Made by a program: the position numbers and the translations under genes
Source of the DNA: Sphaerisporangium sp040649355
GTDB taxonomy: Bacteria > Actinomycetota > Actinomycetes > Streptosporangiales > Streptosporangiaceae
Direction of reading: 5' to 3'
NCBI RefSeq assembly: GCF_043197795.1
Contig: NZ_JBICTU010000022.1
Coordinates: 1-64,000, forward strand
Length of the DNA: 64,000 nt
Shown: piece after piece, positions 9,176 to 17,460 of the stretch
Layout of the letters: every line of letters begins with the position of its first letter
How positions within the stretch are numbered: the stretch's first letter is position 1
Notes under the pieces: model-generated
The model's input: only the letters and a program-made list of their open reading frames with translations
The model's database searches: none
What the model was told of the DNA's origin: nothing

Positions 9176-10381
9176 ATGACCCGTCCTCGCATCTCAGCGC
9201 GCATTTCCGCGATCTCCGAGTCCGCCACGCTGGCCGTGGACGCCAAGGCCAAGGCGATGAAGGCGGAAGGTCGCCCGGTCATCGGCTTCGGCGCCGGCGA
9301 GCCCGACTTCCCGACGCCCGACTACATCGTCGCGGCGGCCGTCGAGGCCTGCGGGAACCCCAGGTTCCACAAGTACACGCCGGCCGGCGGCCTCCCGGAG
9401 CTCAAGCAGGCCATCGCCGACAAGACCCTGCGCGACTCCGGCTTCGAGGTCGACGCGTCGCAGGTGCTGGTCACCAACGGTGGCAAGCAGGCCGTCTACG
9501 AGGCGTTCGCCACGCTGCTCGACCCGGGCGACGAGGTCCTCGTGGTGGCCCCTTACTGGACGACCTATCCCGAGGCCATCAAGCTGGCCGGGGGCGTCCA
9601 GGTCGACGTCGTGACCGACGAGACCACCGGCTACCTCGCCTCGGTCGACCAGTTGGAGGCCGCGCGCACCGAGCGCACCAAGGTCCTGCTGTTCGTCTCG
9701 CCGTCCAACCCGACCGGCGCGGTCTACTCCCCGCAGGAGGTGGAGGCGATCGGCCGCTGGGCCGCCGAGCACGGCCTGTGGGTCGTCACCGACGAGATCT
9801 ACGAGCACCTGGTCTACGGCGACGCCACCTTCACCAGCATCGCGACGGCCGTGCCCGAGCTGAGGGACCGCGTGCTCGTCCTCAACGGCGTCGCCAAGAC
9901 CTACGCCATGACCGGCTGGCGGGTGGGCTGGCTGATCGGCCCGAAGGACGTCGTCAAGGCCGCGACCAACCTGCAGTCGCACGCCACCTCCAACGTCTCC
10001 AACGTCGCCCAGGCGGCGGCTCTTGCGGCCGTCTCGGGCGATCTGTCGGCCGTGGCGGCCATGCGCGAGGCCTTCGACCGGCGCCGCCAGACGATGGTCC
10101 GCATGCTGAACGACATCCCGGGCGTCGTCTGCCCCGAGCCGTTCGGCGCCTTTTACGTCTATCCCTCGGTCAAGGGGCTCCTCGGCAAGGAGATCCGCGG
10201 CAGGCGCCCGCAGACCTCCGCCGAGCTGGCCGAGCTCATCCTTGAGGAGGCCGAGGTCGCCCTGGTCCCGGGCGAGGCGTTCGGCACGCCGGGCTACTTC
10301 CGCCTGTCCTACGCGCTCGGCGACGACGACCTCGTCGAGGGCGTCAGCCGCCTCGCCAAGCTCCTCGCCGAGGCGCACTAG
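9176..10381 (+). CDS. aspC: Aspartate-type aminotransferase (class I/II, PLP)
   Basis: PLP-dependent transaminase of about 401 residues, most like bacterial aspartate/2-oxoglutarate aminotransferases. It has the N-terminal SESATLAVDAKAKAMKA, the FGAGEPDFPTP substrate loop, SPSNPTGAVYS, TDEIYEHLVYGD, the Schiff-base lysine in NGVAKTYAMTGWRVGW and the carboxylate-binding Arg in YFRLSYA. The start is uncertain between ATG 9176 and ATG 9167 because both have only close A/G-rich sites. It is transcribed away from tRNA-Trp and converges on the cyclophilin gene, with a hairpin terminator between. Confidence 0.92.
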   Translation: MTRPRISARISAISESATLAVDAKAKAMKAEGRPVIGFGAGEPDFPTPDYIVAAAVEACGNPRFHKYTPAGGLPELKQAIADKTLRDSGFEVDASQVLVTNGGKQAVYEAFATLLDPGDEVLVVAPYWTTYPEAIKLAGGVQVDVVTDETTGYLASVDQLEAARTERTKVLLFVSPSNPTGAVYSPQEVEAIGRWAAEHGLWVVTDEIYEHLVYGDATFTSIATAVPELRDRVLVLNGVAKTYAMTGWRVGWLIGPKDVVKAATNLQSHATSNVSNVAQAAALAAVSGDLSAVAAMREAFDRRRQTMVRMLNDIPGVVCPEPFGAFYVYPSVKGLLGKEIRGRRPQTSAELAELILEEAEVALVPGEAFGTPGYFRLSYALGDDDLVEGVSRLAKLLAEAH

Positions 10382-10447
10382 CCCTGCCGGTCCCCGGTCC
10401 CAGGCCCTCGGCGGGCCCCGTACCGGCAGGACCCATCCCGCATCGAC

Positions 10448-10475
10448 AAGGCCCGGGCCCCGTGACCCGGGCCTT
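10448..10475. terminator. Bidirectional terminator
   Basis: Perfect ten-base stem AAGGCCCGGG/CCCGGGCCTT with an eight-base loop between the convergent aminotransferase and cyclophilin genes; it can serve both strands. Confidence 0.85.
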
Positions 10476-10505
10476 CTCAGTGCGCCTCTCGACGGGACGG
10501 CCTTC

Positions 10506-11429
10506 TCAATGGGAGACGGTCACGTTCTTGATGATCACGGGGAGCTTGGGGGCGTTGGAGCCCTCGCCGCGGACGTCGGCCAGGGGGTCTCCGTTGAACG
10601 GGATGATGCCGCCCTTGGCGATCTTGTCGACGATCTTCATGCCCTTGACCACCACGCCGAACGGCGTGTAGGCCGGGCCCAGATCCCCGAGCTGGGTGTT
10701 GTCGTCGGAGAACGAGATCCAGAACTGGCTGCCGTTGGAGTTGGCGTCCTCGCGGCCCTGCGCCATCGCGACCGTACCCCTGGTGTAGGGGATGCCGCCG
10801 AGGTTCTCGTCGTCGAAAAGGTACCCCGGGCCGCCCATGCCGTCCTTCTTGTTCTTGCCGTCGGCCTTGGCGAGCGGGTCGCCGCACTGGAGCAGCCCGA
10901 GGCCGGTGGCCTGCGGCGTGGCAAGGCGGTGGCAGCGCGTGTTGTCGAAGAAGTTCTTCTTCGCGAGGAACGCGAAGGAGTTCACCGTGCACGGCGCCTG
11001 CGCGGTGGCGAGCCGGATGACGATCGTGCCCTGGTTCGTGGTGATCGTCATGGTCTTGGCCTTCAGATCCGGGTTCGCCGGCGGCATGCCCACGTTCCTT
11101 GTCGGGGTGCCCCTGGTGTCCTTCCGGTAGGAGCAGTTCCCGGCGGGCGACAGCATCGGGGTCCCGCTCAGCGAGGCATGGTGCGTCGGCTCGGACCTCG
11201 CGGTGGCGGGGCCGCCGAGTCCCCCTCCCTGGGCCGGGTCCGGGTACAGCGCCGCGAAGACCGGAATCGCGCCGGTGACCACGACGGTCAGCACGGCGGC
11301 CCCGGCCGTACGGCTCCACATGAGACGCGAGCGGTGCCTCCCGCGTACGGCCCGACCGAGCGCGACGGGCGCGCGCACGTCCGCGACGTGTTCCGACATG
11401 GCCTCCTTGAGTGCTTCCTCGACGCTCAT
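10506..11429 (-). CDS. Membrane-anchored cyclophilin, probable anti-sigma regulator
   Basis: 307 residues: a cytoplasmic N-terminus (MSVEEALKEAMSEHVADVRA) followed by basic residues, one membrane segment at about 41-61, and an exported cyclophilin-type peptidyl-prolyl isomerase domain from about residue 128. Cyclophilin blocks visible are VNSFAFLAKKNFFDNTRCHRL (in part), LQCGDP, GTVAMAQG, SQFWISF and FGVVVKGMKIVDKI. The arginine of CHRL matches the catalytic Arg55 of human cyclophilin A. Four exported cysteines could form disulfides. Its start overlaps the stop of the upstream sigma gene as ATGA. The N-terminal part resembles cytoplasmic segments of membrane proteins coupled to SigE-type ECF factors, so an anti-sigma role is inferred. 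It could also be a plain secretory foldase. Confidence 0.85.
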   Translation of the reverse strand: MSVEEALKEAMSEHVADVRAPVALGRAVRGRHRSRLMWSRTAGAAVLTVVVTGAIPVFAALYPDPAQGGGLGGPATARSEPTHHASLSGTPMLSPAGNCSYRKDTRGTPTRNVGMPPANPDLKAKTMTITTNQGTIVIRLATAQAPCTVNSFAFLAKKNFFDNTRCHRLATPQATGLGLLQCGDPLAKADGKNKKDGMGGPGYLFDDENLGGIPYTRGTVAMAQGREDANSNGSQFWISFSDDNTQLGDLGPAYTPFGVVVKGMKIVDKIAKGGIIPFNGDPLADVRGEGSNAPKLPVIIKNVTVSH

Positions 11430-11926
11430 ACCGGTGCTCCCTTCAGGGCGCCGATCCGCGCCCGCATCCTGGCCAGACCGCGCGCGGCCTGGCTCTTCAC
11501 GGTCCCGACCGAGCAGCCGAGCATGGCGGCGGTCTCGGCCTCCGACAGGTCCTCCCAGAAGCGCAGGACGACGACCGCGCGCATCCGCGCCGGGAGGCGC
11601 CGGAGCTCCTCCATGAGGGTGCCGCGCAAGTCGAGGTCCGACTCGGGCGCGGCCTGCTCGGGCGGGCGCGCGAAGGTGATCTCCTGGATCACCTTGCGGC
11701 GCCGGGACCGGGAGATGGCCGCGTTGACGACCACGCGCCTGGCGTAGGCCTCCGGGTTGTCGTGCCGGATCCTGGGCCAGTGCCGGTACACCTTCTCCAG
11801 CGCACCCTGGGCCAGATCCTCGGCGTCGTGGGCCGACGCGCCGCAGACGAGGACGGCCGTGCGGAGCAGGGCGGTACTTCGGGCGGCCAGGAAATCATCG
11901 AAAGCCGCTTCGTCTTCATCCGTCAT
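11426..11926 (-). CDS. SigE-type ECF RNA polymerase sigma factor
   Basis: 166-residue two-domain ECF sigma factor. Region 2 is FDDFLAARSTALLRTAVLVCG through AEDLAQGALEKVYRHWPRI, with region 2.4 in AYARRVVVNAAISRSRRR. Region 4 is LPARMRAVVVLRFWEDLSEAETAAMLGCSVGTVKSQAARGLARMR, a typical helix-turn-helix. This is the SigE subfamily common in Streptomyces and relatives. ATG at 11926 has GGGGA nine bases upstream. It is translationally coupled to the membrane cyclophilin, which probably controls its release. Confidence 0.93.
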   Translation of the reverse strand: MTDEDEAAFDDFLAARSTALLRTAVLVCGASAHDAEDLAQGALEKVYRHWPRIRHDNPEAYARRVVVNAAISRSRRRKVIQEITFARPPEQAAPESDLDLRGTLMEELRRLPARMRAVVVLRFWEDLSEAETAAMLGCSVGTVKSQAARGLARMRARIGALKGAPV

Positions 11927-12019
11927 GGCAGATCCCCTTTCGCCCTCCCCAACGCGTCAGCGCCACCGAAGGTTGAGTGGTGGAGTCCTGCCGTGTGCCC
12001 GATCGGCGTACGGCAGGAT

Positions 12020-13045
12020 ATGGAGATGGCACGCCCGCTCGACGAACTCCCCAAAGCCCATCTCCACCTGCACTTCACCGGCTCCATGAGGCACACGACG
12101 CTTCTGGAGCTGGCGCGCGACCAAGGGCTCCATCTGCCCGACGCTCTGGTGCAAGACTGGCCCCCGCGGTTGCGGGCCACCGATGAGCGTGGCTGGTTCC
12201 GCTTCCAGCGGCTGTACGACATCGCGCGCTCGGTGCTCCGCCGTGAGGAGCACGTCTACCGGTTGCTCCAGGAGGCCGCGGAGGACGAGGCGGCCGAGGG
12301 CTCACGGTGGCTGGAGATCCAGGTCGACCCCTCCGGCTACGCCCAGCGGTTCGGCGGGCTCACCGCGACGCTGGAGCTGGTCCTCGACGCGGCCGGTCGG
12401 GCCGCGCGGTCGGCGGGCGTCGGCATCGGCGTGATCGTCGCGGCCAACCGCACCCGCCACCCGCTCGACGCCAAGACGCTCGCGCGGCTCTCCACTCAGT
12501 ACGCCGACAAGGGCGTGGTCGGCTTCGGGCTGTCCAACGACGAGCGCCGTGGCCGCGCCCGCGACTTCGACGGGGCCTTCCGCATCGCCAAGCGCGCGGG
12601 GCTGCTCGCCGTGCCCCACGGCGGCGAGCTGTCCGGGGCGGCGAGCATCGCCGAGTGCGTGGACGACCTGGACGCCGACCGCATCGGCCACGGCATCCGG
12701 GCCGCCGAGTCCGATCGGCTGATGGAGCGCCTCGCCGACCGCCAGATCGCCTGCGAGGTGTGCCCCACCTCGAACGCGGGCCTCGGCGTGGCCCCGCGCA
12801 TCGCCGACGTGCCGGTGAAGCGGCTGTTCGACGCGGGGGTGCCGATCGCGCTCGGCGCCGACGACCCGCTGCTGTTCGGCGCGAGGCTCCTGCCGCAGTA
12901 CGAGCTGGCGCGCGACGTGTACGGCTTCCGCGACGCGGAGATCGCCGAGCTGGCCCGCCAGTCGATCCGCGCCTCGACCGCGCCCGAGTCGTACAAGAAG
13001 GAACTGCTGGCGAGCATCGACTCCTGGCTCGCCGCGGAGGGCTGA
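12020..13045 (+). CDS. add: Adenosine deaminase
   Basis: Zinc hydrolase converting adenosine to inosine for purine salvage; 341 residues. The metal and catalytic motifs are all present: HLHLHFTGSM near the N-terminus, PHGGELSG, DRIGHGI and LGADDPLLFG. The product is close to the actinobacterial adenosine deaminase group and could also use aminofutalosine or other 6-amino purines. Start ATG 12020 or 12026 (MARPLDELPKAHLHLHF); the second has better spacing from AGGA. It is divergent from the ECF sigma gene. Confidence 0.93.
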   Translation: MEMARPLDELPKAHLHLHFTGSMRHTTLLELARDQGLHLPDALVQDWPPRLRATDERGWFRFQRLYDIARSVLRREEHVYRLLQEAAEDEAAEGSRWLEIQVDPSGYAQRFGGLTATLELVLDAAGRAARSAGVGIGVIVAANRTRHPLDAKTLARLSTQYADKGVVGFGLSNDERRGRARDFDGAFRIAKRAGLLAVPHGGELSGAASIAECVDDLDADRIGHGIRAAESDRLMERLADRQIACEVCPTSNAGLGVAPRIADVPVKRLFDAGVPIALGADDPLLFGARLLPQYELARDVYGFRDAEIAELARQSIRASTAPESYKKELLASIDSWLAAEG

Positions 13046-13091
13046 CCGCCGAGGGCTGATCGCCGCTTCTCCGACGTGGGGCCCGCGAACA

Positions 13092-13135
13092 GGCGAACGC
13101 CCGGCGGAGCGGGGGGTCTCCACCGGGCGTTCGCC
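13092..13135. terminator. Terminator after adenosine deaminase
   Basis: Long stem GGCGAACGCCCGG with CCGGGCGTTCGCC, extended inside by GGAG/CTCC, between two convergent genes; likely bidirectional. Confidence 0.85.
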
Positions 13136-13194
13136 GGGTTCGTGCCGTGCTGCCAGTTGCCCGCGGGCCGCCTGTCAGGTGGCCCGCGCGCGGG

Positions 13195-14814
13195 TCACTG
13201 GCTGTGGATGTAGACCTCGTCGAAGACCTCGGCGAGCTTGGTGAGGTCCTGGGTGATCCCCTTCTCGGGGTCGCTGGCGTCGAAGGTGACCGACAGCCGG
13301 CCGAGCCCCTTGCGGGCCTGGAGTGCCTTCCACATGGTGTTGGTCGTCAGCCCCTGGTCCAGGAGCCGCCAGGTGGCGCCGTCCCAGCTCTGGCGGTGGG
13401 TCCACAGCATTACCGTCTGCACGCCCGCCTGCAGGGGCAGGTCGACGCGCAGCTTGGCCGCCGCCTCCGCCTGCGCGGCGGTGAGCTTGTTGGCGCCGCT
13501 GTGGGCGAGGCCCACCTCCCGGGCCCCGATGTGGACGCGGGTGTCCCAGCCGCGGGCCCGCACGCCGACCCACTGGTTGCGCAGCGCCTTGTCCGGGGTG
13601 ATCTTGTACTTGGCGTACTCGCTGGCGAACAGGCCGCTGGAGACGTTGACGTGGTCGACGTCGCCGGTGAGGACGTACTTCTCGACGTTGGCGCGGGTGA
13701 TCAGCGGATACTTGGCGCGGAGCGCGGCCTGGCAGGGCTCGGAGACCCCGCAGCCCATCTCGGGAACCACCACGTCGACCGCGAGCTGCTTGCCGGCGGG
13801 CATCGCCGCGCGCAGTGCGGTGGAGGCGTCCTTGACGAACTGGCGGACGTCGGTGGCGGACTTGAAGCCCCAGTAGCCGAGGTCCTGGGCGAACTTCACA
13901 CCCACGACTCCGGGCCGGTTCGCCTGGGCGGCCATGGAGGCGACCGCGGCGTCGAACTGGTCCTTGCCCGCGGTCCACGCGGGAGCCAGCTCGCTCTCGA
14001 TCCAGACCCGCATGCCGAGCTTGATGGCCGTGGCGGCGGCCTTGCCCGTGGCGTCGTCGGGCGCCGCGAGGGGCTGCTTGGACGTCGTGGGCGTGGCGCG
14101 CGGCTCGGGGGCGGCCGAGGCGGTGGGCTCCGGAGCGGTGGAGGCGTCCGGCGCGGGGTCCGCGCTGGCGCTGGCGCTCGGGGCGACCTGCTCGGTGCCG
14201 TCGGGGACCGCCGAGCTCTCGACCAGCGGCGCCTGGCTGGCGTCGACAGGGACGGCGTTGGGATCGGATTGGCTCTGGGTGGTGCCATCGGGACCGGGTG
14301 ACGCGCCGGACGTGGTCTCGCCCGGGGCGGCCGTCGACGTGCCGGAGGAGCCTTCGCCACCGGAGCAGTCGAACTCCCCGCCCTGGCATGCCTTGGCCGG
14401 CGGTTTGGTGATGTTGCCGTCGGTGTCCTTGCAGACGTACTTGCCGACGCTGTGGTCGTACTTGCACAGGACCTGGTCCTTGTCGGCACAGTCCTGCATG
14501 CCGGGGCCCTTGTTGGTCTTGTCCAAGCAGAAGAGCACCGGGCCGGGGTAGGGGACGGCCTCCTTGAGCTTCTCACCGTCGTTCTCGGCCCAGAACTTGA
14601 CGATGTTGAGCGCGTCCTTCGGGGTCTTCGCCATCCAGGAGCAGAACATGAACTCCGGAGTGCCGCTGCCGAGGATGTCATCGCACTCGTTGTTCACCCC
14701 TTCTGCCGAAGGAGCCGGATCGGCGAGCGCCATACCCGTGGGAATCCCTATGGTCAGCGTGAAGAGCACCGCGATGAGGGCGATGATCCACTCGCGTCTG
14801 CGAAGTTTGGGCAT
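13195..14814 (-). CDS. Secreted Cys-rich and Ser/Ala/Pro-linker protein, function unknown
   Basis: 539 residues. An N-terminal signal peptide ends near MALADPAPSAEG. A first domain of about 120 residues has eight regularly placed cysteines (NECDD, MFCSW, LFCLD, QDCAD, VLCKY, YVCKD, KACQG, FDCSG), likely disulfide-bonded. A Ser/Thr/Ala/Pro linker (about residues 155-250) leads to a C-terminal domain of about 280 residues. That domain has alternating strands and helices (GVVGVKFAQDLGYWGF, LAVDVVVPEMGCG, VDHVNVSSGLF, TRVHIGAREVGLAH) suggesting a TIM-barrel, possibly glycoside-hydrolase-like, but no catalytic motif was recognised. ATG at 14814 has GAGGAGAG upstream. It starts 22 bases after the membrane sigma gene, so the two probably form an operon. 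Confidence 0.8.
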   Translation of the reverse strand: MPKLRRREWIIALIAVLFTLTIGIPTGMALADPAPSAEGVNNECDDILGSGTPEFMFCSWMAKTPKDALNIVKFWAENDGEKLKEAVPYPGPVLFCLDKTNKGPGMQDCADKDQVLCKYDHSVGKYVCKDTDGNITKPPAKACQGGEFDCSGGEGSSGTSTAAPGETTSGASPGPDGTTQSQSDPNAVPVDASQAPLVESSAVPDGTEQVAPSASASADPAPDASTAPEPTASAAPEPRATPTTSKQPLAAPDDATGKAAATAIKLGMRVWIESELAPAWTAGKDQFDAAVASMAAQANRPGVVGVKFAQDLGYWGFKSATDVRQFVKDASTALRAAMPAGKQLAVDVVVPEMGCGVSEPCQAALRAKYPLITRANVEKYVLTGDVDHVNVSSGLFASEYAKYKITPDKALRNQWVGVRARGWDTRVHIGAREVGLAHSGANKLTAAQAEAAAKLRVDLPLQAGVQTVMLWTHRQSWDGATWRLLDQGLTTNTMWKALQARKGLGRLSVTFDASDPEKGITQDLTKLAEVFDEVYIHSQ

Positions 14815-14836
14815 ACGCGGTCTCTCCTCATTGTTT

Positions 14837-16579
14837 TCACATCGGCTTGGGACAGGGCTTCATGTAGGTGATGGTGACTCCCAGGCTTCCTGAGCCCTTG
14901 GTGCCCTTGTTGTCACCGGACCACGAGATGGGCATGGTGATCTGCAAGGGCTTGTCACAGTCGTTCATCGTGCCCGCCCCCACGGCGAGCGTGAAGCTGA
15001 TGGTGTCGGTCTGGCCCTCCTGAGCGCTTCCACTGCCAGGAGAGGTCTGGACGGTCGCGTTCCCGGCCTGCCAGTTGATCGATCCGGTCTGCGACTTCAC
15101 CTGCACCGAGCCACGCTGGCTGTATCCCACGTTGACCGAGGAGCTTGAGGCCGCGAACGACGGCGGGGGCGGCGGAGGAGGAGGGGGCGGCGGTGGCGCG
15201 CTGGTGGTCTGCCTGCTCTGGGGTTGCGAGCTCTGCGTCGGCGACGACCTGGGCTGCGACGAGGCCGACGGCCGCGTCGTCTTCGGCGGCGGCGGAGGGT
15301 CGTCGGGCCCGTCGTTGGTGGAAGGCGGGTCGGTGCGCCTGGTCTTGGTCGGCGTCGCCGAGGGGTGGGCGCTGCTACTGGCCGGCGGCGGGACCACCGG
15401 TACCGACACGGTCGGGTGGGCCGCTCCCGGCCGCGTGGCGCCGGCCCCGGTCGGCACGGCGGTGACCGGAGCGCCCGTACCGGCGGGGGGCGGCGGGGGC
15501 GGGGAGTCGACCAGGGGCGGCAGCGAGTCGCCGGGGGTCACGAAGACCGTGCCACCGGCGGCCTCGACGTCGACCGGCTTGCCGGTGGTGCCGGGATTGA
15601 AGAGCAGCGACCAGATCACCGCCGTGGAGGCGACGGACACCAGCGTCACCAGGCTGACGCGTCCCCACCGGATACGGCTCTCTGGGTCGTCGGCCTCGGG
15701 GTCGGGCTCCCAGAACTCCGTGGGCGGCTTGGCGCCGTCGGCACGCTCGGGGGTGAAGCCCTCCTCCACCGTCAGCGGCGCCTCCACGGGGGGCGGGTCC
15801 TCAATGACGTCGGGCTGCACGGGGAACCCGTCGGGGTGCCAGCTCTCGGTGCGCGTCTCTGCGGCGGTGAACGAGGCGTCGGCGCCGGCGAAGAGCCGCT
15901 CGGACGGGGCGGGGCTCGCCAGGATGGGCATGCGCGTCATCAGCGCGGTGATCGTGACCCCGGACGTCGCGGTCTGGCAGTCCTTGCAGGAACGGACGTG
16001 CCGGCTGATGTGGGCCCGTAACAGGCGCGTCGGGGAGTCGGCCCACGACTTCACCAGGCCGGGCAGGACCGAGCACTTCGGGCTCGCGCTCCTGGCGTCC
16101 ACCACGGCGGCCAGCCACTGCTCGGCGTGGCGCCTGCCGAGGCGCGCGGCCGACTCGACGGCGTCCACCGAGATGTCGAGGACCCGGGCGACCTCGTCGG
16201 CCTTGAGTCCGTGGCGCAGTGTCAGGTCGAGGATCTCGCGCTCGCGCGGCTCCAGGCAGGCGAGCACCTCGACCGCCAGCTCCGGCGACCCTCCGCGGCC
16301 CTGCCTGGCGTACGAGCCCTTGTGCGCCACCCCGGCGAGCCGTGACTGGCTTTCCGCCCTGGCCAGGGAGTACAGCCAGGCGCGCAGCCGTGTCGCGTCG
16401 TACAGCCGGTCGGTGTGGGCGACGGCCCCGTACAGGGCCCCCACCGTCGCGCTGAGAGCGTCCTCGTCGTCGAGCATGGACTGGCAGTAGTCGTAGAGAT
16501 GATCGCCGTACTCGCGGCACAGACGCTCCAGCGCGGCGGGATCATCCCTCCTCAGCACGGGGCTCAGCTCTCCTGACAT
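14837..16579 (-). CDS. Single-chain membrane sigma factor with anti-sigma zinc motif and secreted domain
   Basis: 580 residues with an unusual order. Residues about 13-80 are ECF sigma region 2 (DDPAALERLCREYGDHLYDYC, LRAWLYSLARAESQSRL). Residues about 100-155 are region 4 (CLEPREREILDLTLRHGLKADEVARVLDISVDAVESAARLG, given in part). A zinc anti-sigma motif HX3CX2C follows at His194-Cys198-Cys201, then a membrane segment at about 306-328, a long Pro/Ser/Thr stretch including twelve consecutive prolines, and a C-terminal beta-sandwich-like domain with two cysteines. Sigma domains are thus tethered to the membrane on the same chain as their putative inhibitor. Start ATG 16579 lacks a good site; GTG 16558, nine bases after GGAGAG, is an alternative. 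Whether the sigma part is active is not known. Confidence 0.85.
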   Translation of the reverse strand: MSGELSPVLRRDDPAALERLCREYGDHLYDYCQSMLDDEDALSATVGALYGAVAHTDRLYDATRLRAWLYSLARAESQSRLAGVAHKGSYARQGRGGSPELAVEVLACLEPREREILDLTLRHGLKADEVARVLDISVDAVESAARLGRRHAEQWLAAVVDARSASPKCSVLPGLVKSWADSPTRLLRAHISRHVRSCKDCQTATSGVTITALMTRMPILASPAPSERLFAGADASFTAAETRTESWHPDGFPVQPDVIEDPPPVEAPLTVEEGFTPERADGAKPPTEFWEPDPEADDPESRIRWGRVSLVTLVSVASTAVIWSLLFNPGTTGKPVDVEAAGGTVFVTPGDSLPPLVDSPPPPPPAGTGAPVTAVPTGAGATRPGAAHPTVSVPVVPPPASSSAHPSATPTKTRRTDPPSTNDGPDDPPPPPKTTRPSASSQPRSSPTQSSQPQSRQTTSAPPPPPPPPPPPPSFAASSSSVNVGYSQRGSVQVKSQTGSINWQAGNATVQTSPGSGSAQEGQTDTISFTLAVGAGTMNDCDKPLQITMPISWSGDNKGTKGSGSLGVTITYMKPCPKPM

Positions 16580-16655
16580 AGTTGCAAATGATAAATCCGG
16601 TACTAGCAAAGCAGTCAGAAATATACGGGAGGAAGGGCAAGCTTCTGATATCACT

Positions 16656-16671
16656 TTTGTTACATAACAAA
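16656..16671. promoter_or_regulatory. Palindromic operator-like site
   Basis: Perfect inverted repeat TTTGTTA-CA-TAACAAA in an unusually AT-rich patch of the 212-base spacer between the membrane sigma gene (minus) and the proline-rich membrane protein (plus). Position fits an operator or divergent promoter element. The binding protein is unknown. Confidence 0.5.
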
Positions 16672-16791
16672 CTTCTATACTCTGTTGACTGCCTAGTGGT
16701 CGTTACCCACACATGAATGCACAAGTAGTGACGATCGTCGCGATGTGCACCAGACAGCAGACGTCGATCCCGCCCCCCGGAGACGAACATC

Positions 16792-17460
16792 GTGCGAGAC
16801 AACTGGGATGAGCCTTCAGCGCGACGTCGTCCGCCGTATGCCGGCGATTCCAGCACAGGAAACGGTCCGCGGGCCGACCGATGGCGCACGTGGGAGACCT
16901 CGATCGATATGGACGACGACGAGGAGCCGACCCGGCGCCGGCTCGGCTACGACCGGCGCGGGCCCATCCTCGTCGGATTGACGCTGGTCGTGGCGGTGGG
17001 AGCCGGCATCTGGTTCGCCTGGCCCGACTCCTCAGGCTCCGACTCCCCCGCCGCGATCCAGAGCGCCGGCGGCCGTCGCAGCCCGACGCCGTCCGCCTCC
17101 GAACTGTCGATCGGCGTGGATTCGCCCCCGCCGCCGCCGGCCACCGAACCCGCGCCGCGCCGCACGAAGAAGCCCGCGCCCCCGTCGACCCGGCCGACGG
17201 CCCTCCCGTCCACGACGGCCCTCCCGTCCAGCCGCCGGACGGCCCTGCCTCCGCCTCCGCCCGCCTCCTCGCGGGCGCCCTCGAAGCCGCCTTCCCCCAG
17301 CAGGACCGCCAAGCCGAGGAAGACCCCGGTGGGCCAGTCCGGCCCGACCGCTCCCCCGCCCCCGCCGTCCTCCTCCAAACCAACCCAGAAACCCACCACA
17401 AAACCCACCACCGACCCCCAAACCGGGCCGACCGCCCCTCCGCCCCCACCCGGCACCTAG
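16792..17460 (+). CDS. Proline-rich single-pass membrane protein
   Basis: 222 residues: an acidic/basic cytoplasmic part of about 58 residues, one membrane segment (PILVGLTLVVAVGAGIWFAW), then an outside region of about 140 residues made almost only of Pro, Ser, Thr, Lys and Ala (wall-spanning type). There is no folded outer domain. GTG at 16792 has GGAG upstream at rather long spacing. It is divergent from the membrane sigma gene, whose own outside linker is similarly proline-rich. Its stop overlaps the convergent anti-sigma-like gene: both TAG stops lie in one CTAG (17457-17460). Function unknown. Confidence 0.68.
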   Translation: MRDNWDEPSARRRPPYAGDSSTGNGPRADRWRTWETSIDMDDDEEPTRRRLGYDRRGPILVGLTLVVAVGAGIWFAWPDSSGSDSPAAIQSAGGRRSPTPSASELSIGVDSPPPPPATEPAPRRTKKPAPPSTRPTALPSTTALPSSRRTALPPPPPASSRAPSKPPSPSRTAKPRKTPVGQSGPTAPPPPPSSSKPTQKPTTKPTTDPQTGPTAPPPPPGT

